5,196 nucleotides of DNA from Candidatus Rhabdochlamydia sp. (GCA_030043495.1 JASHXO010000151.1:1-5196), one strand, 5' to 3'. Shown: positions 1 to 5,196, counted from the stretch's first letter. Notes: generated by a model not told the origin, from the sequence alone. Program-made: numbers and translations.

Positions 1-615
1 CATCTCTTTATCATTTTCCAGTGCAATCACAGCAAGCTGACCTTGCAATGGGGCCCGCTCTCCGGGAAGTGGAATACGCGTACGGTGCGTCAATTTCAAA
101 CGGACTAAAGCAGCCTCCGCCATCACCAGCCCATCGACAATGCCTTGGTCTAAAAGAGCCAACCTTGCGTGAGCTGTCCCGCGGACATCAACACAGACAA
201 GGTCTGATCTTAAATCATGGATGTTTTTTTCACGGCGTACACTCGATGTCCCAATCTTCGCCCCCACGGACAAACCCTCAAAGGTTTCACGGTTGCGCAG
301 CACAATCGAATCAGAAGTGTCAACTCCTTGAGTGAGTGCAGCAAGCTTGAGTCCTTTGGGCAAGGGCTCAGGCAAATCTTTAGCAGAATGGATACTGATG
401 CGGCAACCACCGGCGAGTTGCAAAGCGTCGATCTCCTTCGTAAAAAAATCGGTCTTCTCCAGTATTCGAAGCGAGGTTTTTAAATCTTTGTCACCAGTTG
501 TTTCTATCCAAATGAGTTGAAATCCAACATGCGGATGATAGGGCTTCAATTCTTGTAAAATTTCTTCACATTGAGCTCGCGAAAGAGGCGAACTGCGCGC
601 TCCAACTGTAATCAT
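1..615 (-). CDS. hemC: Porphobilinogen deaminase (hydroxymethylbilane synthase), 3' end outside the window
   Basis: HemC joins four porphobilinogen molecules into hydroxymethylbilane in cytoplasmic heme biosynthesis. The reading frame is open from the ATG at 615-613 to the window edge, giving 205 codons; the remaining C-terminal part is missing. Visible landmarks are the N-terminal GARSSPLSRAQ (residues 5-15), IETTGDKD (37-44), FTKEIDAL (58-65) and IHSAKDLP (75-82). Asp80 corresponds to the catalytic Asp84 of E. coli. GTSSVRR (122-128) carries the paired arginines, and R145 and R151 match E. coli R149 and R155. The usual RGNVGTRL is here RGTAHARL, and the PAVGQGA-type motif is PLQGQLA, so this is a divergent member. 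The cofactor-attaching cysteine would lie beyond the edge and cannot be checked. The start lies 4 bp after the radA stop with no clear Shine-Dalgarno, which suggests translational coupling in the rnc-radA-hemC operon. Confidence 0.92.
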   Translation of the reverse strand, partial: MITVGARSSPLSRAQCEEILQELKPYHPHVGFQLIWIETTGDKDLKTSLRILEKTDFFTKEIDALQLAGGCRISIHSAKDLPEPLPKGLKLAALTQGVDTSDSIVLRNRETFEGLSVGAKIGTSSVRREKNIHDLRSDLVCVDVRGTAHARLALLDQGIVDGLVMAEAALVRLKLTHRTRIPLPGERAPLQGQLAVIALENDKEM

Positions 616-619
616 GATC

Positions 620-1990
620 TTAATTGAGCAATTCACGAATCGCCTCCTCGACGACTTCAACGCCGATCAAAGAGATCTTTTGGGAAAGATCGGAAGTAAT
701 CCCTTTTAAATTGCGCTTGGGACATAAACAGCGCCGAAAACCCATATGGATCGCTTCGCGAATGCGATTTTCGAGACGCGGGACGCCGCGCACTTCACCG
801 CTAAGACCTACCTCGCCGAGAACAACTGTCTCGGGGTCGATCGGACGGTTGCAGAATGAAGAGCTGATCGCCATCAGGACGCCAAGATCAATCGCTGGTT
901 CAAAAATTTTAAGCCCCCCTGCCACCGATACGAACACATCGCAATGATGAAGCTGATATCCCATCTTTTTTTCCAAGACAGCGAGCAAGAGCGTCAATCG
1001 GTTCTGGTCAAGGCCGGTCGACTTGCGTGTTGAGGTAGAAAAGGCAGATGCTGCGACAAGCGCTTGAACCTCGATCAAAAGTGCGCGGGATCCTTCGACT
1101 GTTGGAATGATTACGGACCCAGAAATCTCTTTAAGCCTCTCTTCTAAAAAAATGATGGAAGGATTGCTCACTTCGGAAAGGCCTTGGTTTCCCATTTGAA
1201 AGAGCGCGATATCATCGGTGGGGCCAAAACGATTTTTCACCGATCGCAATAAGCGATAGCCATGTTGACGATCACCTTCGAAATCGAGAACGGTATCGAC
1301 AATGTGTTCAAGGACACGCGGACCTGCAATCTCTCCGGATTTTGTCACATGACCAATCAAAAACGTGGCGATCCCCATTCCTTTGGCAATGTGCATGAAT
1401 TCGGTGGCCAATTCTCGAACTTGACTGACAGAGCCTGGCGCCGAAGGCAGTTCGCTTTTATAAAGAATCTGGATCGAATCGACGATCATGGCATCAGGTT
1501 TGAGATGATCGATTTGCGCTTTAATATTTGAGAAAAGAGTGTCGCTGAGCAAATAAAGGTGGTCATCGGCAACGCCCAATCGGCTTGCGCGCAGTGATGT
1601 TTGTTCAACGGATTCCTCTCCGCAGATATAGAGGACTGTCAAACCTTGTTCAGCAAGAGCTTGGGCGAGCTGCAGCATTAGCGTCGATTTACCGATCCCT
1701 GGATCTCCCCCGATCAATGTCAAAGAACCCGAGACAATCCCGCCTCCAAGAAGCCTGTCGAATTCTGGCATTTTGGTCGAGATCCGACGAAATTCTTTTG
1801 CGGTGATTTCTTTGACCCGTACTGGCTTTGCTGATTCACTTTTAAGGGATTCAAAGCGCTTACTTTTATCTTCAACTTCGATCTCTTGCTCAAAAGTGTT
1901 CCATTTTTGGCAAACTGTGCAACTTCCTGTCCATTTGGACTGACGATGACCGCATTCGCAGCAGCTCCAAAGCACTTTTTGTTTAGGCAT
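620..1990 (-). CDS. radA: DNA repair protein RadA (Sms)
   Basis: RadA is a RecA-related, ATP-dependent branch-migration factor that processes recombination intermediates; it is cytoplasmic and DNA-bound. The 456-residue length is normal for the family. In order the protein shows an N-terminal four-cysteine zinc finger (C10, C13, C24, C27) and the entry motif DRLLGGGIVSG (78-88). Walker A is GGDPGIGKST (94-103, with K101), followed by YICGEES (121-127) and Walker B MIVDS ending at D171-S172. The family-specific KNRFG motif is at 252-256. A C-terminal Lon-protease-like domain (about 290-456) includes the GGLKIFEPAIDLG and GEVGLSGEVRGV stretches. All key motifs are intact. Its ATG sits inside the end of rnc (ATGCCTAA, 8-bp overlap, different frame), so the two are almost certainly co-transcribed and coupled. 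hemC follows 4 bp downstream. The rnc-radA-hemC order matches my recollection of C. trachomatis CT297-CT299. Confidence 0.97.
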   Translation of the reverse strand: MPKQKVLWSCCECGHRQSKWTGSCTVCQKWNTFEQEIEVEDKSKRFESLKSESAKPVRVKEITAKEFRRISTKMPEFDRLLGGGIVSGSLTLIGGDPGIGKSTLMLQLAQALAEQGLTVLYICGEESVEQTSLRASRLGVADDHLYLLSDTLFSNIKAQIDHLKPDAMIVDSIQILYKSELPSAPGSVSQVRELATEFMHIAKGMGIATFLIGHVTKSGEIAGPRVLEHIVDTVLDFEGDRQHGYRLLRSVKNRFGPTDDIALFQMGNQGLSEVSNPSIIFLEERLKEISGSVIIPTVEGSRALLIEVQALVAASAFSTSTRKSTGLDQNRLTLLLAVLEKKMGYQLHHCDVFVSVAGGLKIFEPAIDLGVLMAISSSFCNRPIDPETVVLGEVGLSGEVRGVPRLENRIREAIHMGFRRCLCPKRNLKGITSDLSQKISLIGVEVVEEAIRELLN

Positions 1991-2702
1991 TTTGCATGAC
2001 TCCCAGTTTTTTCAGGGCATCTTCAGCTGCAGCTTGCTCTGCTTCTTTTTTCGAGGACCCGGTCCCTTCTCCCGCTTCAACATCATCAATATAAGCGATC
2101 ACGTGAAACATTTTGCTATGATCGGGCCCAGATTCCTTAAGGATTCTATACGCAGGCGGCTTTTGATATTTTTTTTGCGAATAATCCTGCAGCTCCGCTT
2201 TCCAGTTTCTCAGAGGTTTTCTTAAGTGTTCTTCAATTTTCTGAGAAAAATGAGAAAAGAAAAATTTCTTTGCCGATTCTATTCCTGAATCGAGATAGAT
2301 CGCTCCAATCAAAGCTTCGAAGAAGTCGGCCAAAATTGTTTCGCGGCCGCGGCCATCGTTCATACGCTCGCCTCTTCCGAGCAAAACGTGTTGCGCAATG
2401 CCGAGCTGGTTGAGGAGCACAGCACAACTGCTCGCTTCGACGATGTGCGAGCGTAAATGGGAAAGAAATCCTTCCGACTCCGTAGGGAGCTGCGCATAAA
2501 GATAGTCTGAGATCATCAATCCCAACACTGAATCTCCGAGAAATTCAAGACGCTCATTATGCTGCTGGACGAGATCGCGATGTTCATTAAAAAAAGAGCG
2601 ATGGACGAAAGAAAGGACAAGCAATTGCTTATTCTTAAATGCGTACTTGATTTTTTCCTCGATCGTTGGAATATGGGCAATTAACTCTTCAACTGGATTC
2701 AT
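1983..2702 (-). CDS. rnc: Ribonuclease III
   Basis: RNase III cleaves double-stranded RNA, chiefly to separate rRNA precursors and process mRNAs, as a Mg2+-dependent homodimer in the cytoplasm. The 239-residue length is typical. The catalytic domain (about 10-155) contains the signature NERLEFLGDSVLG (49-61), with E50, E53 and D57. ADFFEALIGAIYLD (125-138) follows, with D126 and E129 matching E. coli D114 and E117, a constant +12 offset. A double-stranded-RNA-binding domain covers about 165-235 and ends in the typical GSSKKEAEQAAAEDAL helix. The ATG at 2702-2700 is the only sensible start. The only SD-like bases (AAGG) lie just 2 nt upstream of it, closer than usual, so initiation may be weak or SD-independent. 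It is first in the minus-strand operon, downstream of a good promoter, and overlaps radA by 8 bp. Confidence 0.97.
   Translation of the reverse strand: MNPVEELIAHIPTIEEKIKYAFKNKQLLVLSFVHRSFFNEHRDLVQQHNERLEFLGDSVLGLMISDYLYAQLPTESEGFLSHLRSHIVEASSCAVLLNQLGIAQHVLLGRGERMNDGRGRETILADFFEALIGAIYLDSGIESAKKFFFSHFSQKIEEHLRKPLRNWKAELQDYSQKKYQKPPAYRILKESGPDHSKMFHVIAYIDDVEAGEGTGSSKKEAEQAAAEDALKKLGVMQNA
2000..2004 (-). promoter_or_regulatory. Shine-Dalgarno site for radA inside rnc
   Basis: On the minus strand GGGAG lies 9 nt upstream of the radA ATG at 1990, within the last codons of rnc. It supports this radA start and independent ribosome entry in addition to coupling from rnc. Confidence 0.6.
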
Positions 2703-2734
2703 AGCCTTTTTTGCTTTTCTGTTTAAATGATTTG

Positions 2735-2763
2735 ATTATCGCTAAGTCGTAAAAGATATTCAA
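2735..2763 (-). promoter_or_regulatory. Predicted promoter of the rnc-radA-hemC operon
   Basis: Reading the minus strand, TTGAAT (2763-2758) and GATAAT (2740-2735) are separated by exactly 17 nt. They match the sigma70/chlamydial sigma66 consensus at 4/6 and 5/6 positions. Transcription would start near 2728, giving a leader of about 26 nt before the rnc ATG. The -35 box lies 14 bp outside the nearest arm of the 2778-2878 inverted repeat, so the repeat sits just upstream of this promoter and leaves it intact. Confidence 0.55.
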
Positions 2764-2777
2764 AGGCAAATCGAGGT

Positions 2778-2878
2778 AATTACACAACTCGAGTAAAAAA
2801 GATAAATTTTCTGGACTAAAATAACGCCTTGATGTCCAGATCCAGAAAATTTATCTTTTTTACTCGAGTTGTGTAATT
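2778..2878. repeat. Perfect 38-bp inverted repeat with 25-nt loop
   Basis: Arms 2778-2815 and 2841-2878 are exact reverse complements, 38 of 38 bases. Each arm contains the self-palindrome ACTCGAGT and an A6/T6 run. The loop is 2816-2840. TCCAGA occurs twice in tandem (2835-2840, 2841-2846), so the inner end of the left arm (2810-2816) can instead pair with 2834-2840. The arms have no similarity to the neighbouring 163-bp palindrome. Candidate target duplications (AATT or TA) exist at the ends. They are uninformative, because any palindromic end of a perfect inverted repeat looks duplicated. It could be a second MITE family or a cruciform-forming regulatory site; with one copy in the window I cannot tell. 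Confidence 0.9.
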
Positions 2879-2922
2879 TCATATATTTTCTCCTTGAAAT
2901 TTACAATTTTTAAACAGAGCTA

Positions 2923-3085
2923 GTGCTCTGTAAACTTAATTTTTGCAGTTTCGGCTACGTCAAAGCCCCGGGGTTAAACGATCGTAAAGCTAGCTGTATT
3001 GAATTAATACAGCGCGCTTTACGATCGCTTAACCGCGGGAGTTTTCACGTTAGCCCAAACTGCAAAAATTAAGTTTACAGAGCAC
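2923..3085 (+). mobile_element. IS630/Tc1-mariner-type MITE, 163 bp, nearly full-length palindrome
   Basis: The ends GTGCTCTG and CAGAGCAC are flanked by TA (2921-2922 and 3086-3087) inside CTAG on both sides, which is the target and duplication pattern known for IS630-type elements. Including CTAG, the outer arms 2920-2951 and 3057-3088 pair perfectly over 32 bp. Pairing then continues inward with a few mismatches and two single-base bulges. The inner stem 2979-2990/3016-3027 is 12 bp, and 2994-3000/3006-3012 closes a 5-nt loop at 3001-3005. I count about 74 Watson-Crick pairs in all. There is no coding capacity, so movement would need a transposase supplied elsewhere. A second copy of the left end occurs at 5156 with the same C-TA-G boundary, which confirms the element edge. 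The strand label is arbitrary. Confidence 0.8.
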
Positions 3086-3104
3086 TAGAGATTCCACCTA
3101 TGAT
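3074..3104 (+). promoter_or_regulatory. Candidate hybrid dapL promoter spanning the MITE right edge
   Basis: TTTACA (3074-3079, 5/6 of the -35 consensus) lies within the terminal repeat of the MITE. TATGAT (3099-3104, 5/6 of the -10 consensus) lies in host sequence 19 nt downstream. The spacer is 1-2 nt longer than ideal. If used, the RNA would start near 3111 and carry a leader of about 100 nt into dapL. Confidence 0.3.
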
Positions 3105-3106
3105 GC

Positions 3107-3137
3107 TTTACTTTATTCTTAGGGTCCTGTACATAAT
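3107..3137 (+). promoter_or_regulatory. Second candidate dapL promoter
   Basis: CATAAT (3132-3137) matches the -10 consensus at 5/6. The best -35-like box upstream is TTTACT (3107-3112, 4/6), with a 19-nt spacer. A start near 3144 would place the 3150-3187 hairpin at the very 5' end of the mRNA. The -35 is weak, so this is one of two alternatives for dapL. Confidence 0.3.
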
Positions 3138-3149
3138 AAACTTAAGAAA

Positions 3150-3187
3150 CAGTTCACGAAAAGTAACGAATCAATTTTCGCGAACTG
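3150..3187 (+). promoter_or_regulatory. Hairpin in the dapL leader (possible operator or mRNA structure)
   Basis: CAGTTCACGAAAA (3150-3162) and TTTTCGCGAACTG (3175-3187) are inverted repeats matching at 12 of 13 positions, with a 12-nt loop. The structure ends 22 nt before the dapL ATG. As RNA it could protect the 5' end or affect translation; as DNA it could be an operator for a dimeric regulator. No T-run follows the hairpin, so it is not an intrinsic terminator. Confidence 0.5.
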
Positions 3188-3209
3188 GCCAAGAAAAAGT
3201 TCTCCTTTT

Positions 3210-4406
3210 ATGGTCAAGTTGAATCCCTATTTTAAAGAATTGAAACGCGAATATATCTTTCCGATTATTGAACAAAAACTTTCCGAGCTGAAAAGAGAAC
3301 ATCCCAACGTCAAGGTCCTCAATTTTGGAATCGGCGATATCGCCCTTCCCCTTGCCCCTTCCATCGCTAAAGCTATTGTCAAATCCGTCGAAGAAATGAC
3401 GACTGAACGCGGGATGCGAGGGTATGGACCTCATAATGGCTATGCTTTTTTGCGCGAAGCGATCGTTAAAAATGAATTTTCACATCTGGGTTTCACTCCG
3501 GAGGAGGTGTTTGTCTCCGATGGGGCCAATAGCGATACCGTAAACATTTTGGACCTCTTTAGCCTTTCGAGCGTGGTCGGGATCACTGATCCTACCTATC
3601 CAGCATATTTGGATTCGACGATCCTCTCAGGCAGAAAAAAAATCCTCCTCTTTCCTTGCCTCCCAGAAAACCGCTTTGCCCCCAAGCCGCCCAAAGAACA
3701 TTGCGACCTCGTTTATCTATGTTCCCCGAATAACCCGACAGGAATCGCAATGACACGCAGCGAATTGCAGGAATGGATTGATTACGCCATCAACGAACGC
3801 GCACTCCTTCTTCTCGATAACGCTTACGAAGCCTTTATCTCTTCTCCCGAGGTGCCTCGAAGCGTCTTTGAACTTCCTGGTGCCAAAGAATGTGCGATTG
3901 AGTTTCGCAGTTTTTCCAAAACTGCGGGCTTTACCGGGCTGCGCTGTGCCTATACCATCTTGCCAAAGAGCGTCAAAGCTCAGCTTGGACGCAAATTCGT
4001 GTCCCTTCATCACTATTGGGACCGCCGCCAGGCGACTAAATTTAATGGCGTTCCCTATCCTATCCAGCGCGGAGCCGAAGCTGTTTATACAAAAGAAGGT
4101 CGAGAAGAAACACTTGCTCAAGTCGCTCTCTACCTCGCGCAAGCAAAACGTTTGAAAGAAGGCCTCGAAAACCGAGGATTCACTTGCTATGGGGGAGTAG
4201 ACATTCCTTTTATCTGGTGGAAAACTCCAGAAGGACAGACTTCTTGGGAATTTTTCGATACCTTATTGAAAAAATGCCATTTGATCTCTATTCCTGGAAG
4301 AGGATTTGGTATGCATGGAGAAGGGTATATCCGCCTTTCCGCATTCACCATCCCCGATAAAACAACCTTAGCCCTAGAACGACTTAACAAACTTAAAATA
4401 TTATGA
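3210..4406 (+). CDS. dapL: LL-diaminopimelate aminotransferase
   Basis: DapL converts tetrahydrodipicolinate directly to LL-2,6-diaminopimelate with glutamate as amino donor, bypassing the succinylase and acetylase routes. Its product feeds DapF, lysine and peptidoglycan. It is a PLP-dependent class I/II (fold type I) aminotransferase of the cytoplasm. The 398-residue length fits the family. Visible motifs are NFGIGDIALPL (38-48), RGYGPHNGY (70-78) and FVSDGANSDT (101-110). DPTYPAYLD (127-135), CSPNNPTG (171-178) and LLDNAYEAF (201-209, with D203 and Y206) follow. The PLP-binding lysine K238 is in SFSKTAGFTGLR (234-245), and YIRLSAF (373-379) holds the carboxylate-binding arginine. A stop at 3120-3122 and the lack of any upstream ATG fix the start. 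No clear Shine-Dalgarno is present, and a CTCCTTTT tract touches the ATG. It is followed after 7 bp by the 4414 gene. The gene is intact. Confidence 0.95.
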   Translation: MVKLNPYFKELKREYIFPIIEQKLSELKREHPNVKVLNFGIGDIALPLAPSIAKAIVKSVEEMTTERGMRGYGPHNGYAFLREAIVKNEFSHLGFTPEEVFVSDGANSDTVNILDLFSLSSVVGITDPTYPAYLDSTILSGRKKILLFPCLPENRFAPKPPKEHCDLVYLCSPNNPTGIAMTRSELQEWIDYAINERALLLLDNAYEAFISSPEVPRSVFELPGAKECAIEFRSFSKTAGFTGLRCAYTILPKSVKAQLGRKFVSLHHYWDRRQATKFNGVPYPIQRGAEAVYTKEGREETLAQVALYLAQAKRLKEGLENRGFTCYGGVDIPFIWWKTPEGQTSWEFFDTLLKKCHLISIPGRGFGMHGEGYIRLSAFTIPDKTTLALERLNKLKIL

Positions 4407-4413
4407 GCCTATA

Positions 4414-5094
4414 ATGCGCTTTGCTATTACCGCCGATCATCAAGATTTTTTCACTAAGAATCATTACATCGAATTCGAAGGGATCCTTCCTCTTGATCAA
4501 GTCTCTTTACTTAAAAAAAATGCCGAAGTCACAATTGCCAAGCGATTGCGCATTCCTCCCGAGAAGTTCAAAGAAAAAAGTGCTCCTGAACTCTATTTTG
4601 CCGGATATGATCTTTGGCGCAATAACGAAGAAATCAAAAAAATTGCGCATAAACAAGCCTTTGCATCGCTTGCCTCAGAGCTGATGCAAGCAGTCCCGCT
4701 TCGATATGGCTATGACCAATACTTTGCCACATATCAATGCAACGCCGCTTCACCCTATGATCTCCCTTATTCTCTTCAAGACATTTCGTGCATCCATCCT
4801 CTTGTCGGCGGTTTATTATTGCCTCTCCAAGACCTCCCCTCTCCTCCAACTTTTTTTCCCATGCCGTTAAAAGTAGGCAATGGCCTATTCATTTCACCGA
4901 CTTTTGCGCTGCCATGGCCGCATCTTTTCTCGACCTGTGGACTCTGCTTTATCCTGATCGCCTATGCGGCAGAAAAAGCGATTTTCCGCGCGGATTCTCA
5001 CGATCCTCATGCTGTCGCTTTAAAAAAACTTGGCTATGTCTTCAATGATCCGCTTAAAGACTCGATCCATCCGATTGTCTTCAGAAGAAGCTAA
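4414..5094 (+). CDS. Conserved chlamydial protein of unknown function (CT391-like), possible distant PhyH-like dioxygenase fold
   Basis: I do not recognise a defined function for this 226-residue protein. It starts 7 bp after the dapL stop, so it is probably translated from the same mRNA. From memory, C. trachomatis also has a hypothetical gene (CT391) directly after its dapL gene, which suggests an old linkage. No signal peptide or clear membrane span is seen; the hydrophobic stretch 171-186 is short. Several segments resemble the phytanoyl-CoA dioxygenase family in layout. An N-terminal F-x4-HYIEFEGILPLDQVSLL unit (13-33) is followed by YGYDQYF (98-104), LQDISCIHPLVGGLLLPLQD (121-140) and GNGLFISP (155-162). 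The expected HxD iron-binding pair is not evident. H196 and H199 in SHDPHAVALKKLGY (195-208) are the most striking charged residues, so the fold suggestion is tentative and activity is doubtful. Confidence 0.8.
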   Translation: MRFAITADHQDFFTKNHYIEFEGILPLDQVSLLKKNAEVTIAKRLRIPPEKFKEKSAPELYFAGYDLWRNNEEIKKIAHKQAFASLASELMQAVPLRYGYDQYFATYQCNAASPYDLPYSLQDISCIHPLVGGLLLPLQDLPSPPTFFPMPLKVGNGLFISPTFALPWPHLFSTCGLCFILIAYAAEKAIFRADSHDPHAVALKKLGYVFNDPLKDSIHPIVFRRS

Positions 5095-5155
5095 GAGACG
5101 TCCTCTGAATTTGAATAACTTGCTTTTCGCGGCTTTTAAAATCATCCCTTGGCCC
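5095..5155. other. Short spacer after the dapL unit
   Basis: These 61 bases separate the last stop codon from the second MITE copy. The only structure seen is a 4-bp AGAG/CTCT stem just after the stop, with no T-run, so no convincing intrinsic terminator is visible. Transcripts may end at the palindromic element that follows. Confidence 0.6.
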
Positions 5156-5196
5156 CTAGTGCTCTGTAAACTTAATTTTTGCGGTTTCGGCTACGT
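5156..5196 (+). mobile_element. Second MITE copy, left end only (cut by window edge)
   Basis: These 41 bases match 2920-2960 with a single difference (G at 5183 against A at 2947). The match starts exactly at the C of CTAG; the preceding bases differ (C5155 against G2919), so the boundary is C-TA then GTGCTCTG, as in the first copy. The inner part follows the left arm of copy one, not the reverse complement of its right arm, so the two copies lie in the same orientation. The rest lies beyond the window. Confidence 0.85.

Larger units (their letters stand above)
2703..3209. other. 507-bp divergent intergenic region filled with inverted repeats
   Basis: No convincing gene lies between the divergent starts of rnc and dapL. 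The region is more AT-rich than the genes around it. From left to right it holds the rnc promoter, a perfect 38-bp inverted repeat (2778-2878), a short AT-rich spacer (2879-2920), a 163-bp palindromic MITE-like element (2923-3085), two candidate dapL promoters and a leader hairpin (3150-3187). Because transcription runs outward on both sides, the large palindromes cannot be terminators of the two annotated flanking genes. Confidence 0.8.

Noticed and set aside
217..483. Plus-strand open frames across the hemC region
   Set aside because: They lack homology, and the minus strand there encodes an unbroken HemC with its conserved motifs, so these are shadow frames.
2778..2878. Inverted repeat as an intrinsic terminator
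   Set aside because: It lies between divergent gene starts, the stem is AT-rich with no GC core, and no T-run directly follows either arm outside the repeat.
2778..2878. AATT or TA target-site duplication at the first inverted repeat
   Set aside because: Both are palindromic and fall within the perfect inverted repeat, so a duplication is indistinguishable from the arm sequence without a second copy.
2923..3085. Palindrome as a riboswitch or structured ncRNA
   Set aside because: It is essentially one long symmetrical stem with IS-like CTAG/TA ends and a second genomic copy 3' of another gene, which fits a mobile element better.
2778..3088. CRISPR-like or tandem repeat array
   Set aside because: There are two different inverted repeats and no series of equal direct repeats with spacers.
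3717..4142. Minus-strand 141-codon open frame inside dapL
   Set aside because: Dense DapL motifs on the plus strand explain this sequence; the antisense product has no recognisable features.
5090..5105. AGAG/CTCT hairpin after the last gene as a terminator
   Set aside because: It has only four base pairs and no following T-run.

Overview
The window looks like a piece of a chlamydial chromosome, more likely an environmental (Parachlamydia-related) lineage than Chlamydia itself. The reasons are the gene set and order. A minus-strand run rnc-radA-hemC matches, from memory, the C. trachomatis order CT297-CT298-CT299. The plus strand carries an LL-diaminopimelate aminotransferase (dapL, CT390-like) followed by a small unknown gene, as with CT391. 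DapL is a hallmark of lysine/peptidoglycan precursor synthesis shared by Chlamydiae and plants. The genus cannot be fixed from this sequence alone.

Layout. Positions 1-2702 (minus strand) hold a tightly packed operon: rnc (RNase III), radA (overlapping rnc by 8 bp) and hemC (4 bp after radA). HemC is cut by the window edge after 205 codons. A good sigma70/sigma66-type promoter (TTGAAT-17-GATAAT) lies just upstream of rnc. Positions 3210-5094 (plus strand) hold dapL and, 7 bp further on, an unrecognised 226-aa protein, probably co-transcribed.

The divergent gap 2703-3209 (507 bp) is the most interesting part. About half of it is made of two unrelated long inverted repeats. The first (2778-2878) is a perfect 38-bp inverted repeat around a 25-nt loop. 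The second (2923-3085) is a 163-bp, nearly full-length palindrome bounded by TA inside CTAG sites, the target signature of IS630/Tc1-mariner elements, so it looks like a non-coding MITE. A second copy of its left end begins at 5156-5159, again in a CTAG, and runs off the window (40 of 41 bases identical). The dapL pair is therefore bracketed by two copies in the same orientation. The right end of the first copy also supplies a -35-like box facing dapL, so the insertion may have rebuilt the dapL promoter.

Functionally, the left operon combines RNA processing (RNase III), recombination/repair (RadA) and tetrapyrrole synthesis (HemC). The right unit makes the LL-DAP used for meso-DAP and lysine, with a neighbour of unknown role. 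No tRNA, rRNA, CRISPR array, transposase gene or defence system is visible.
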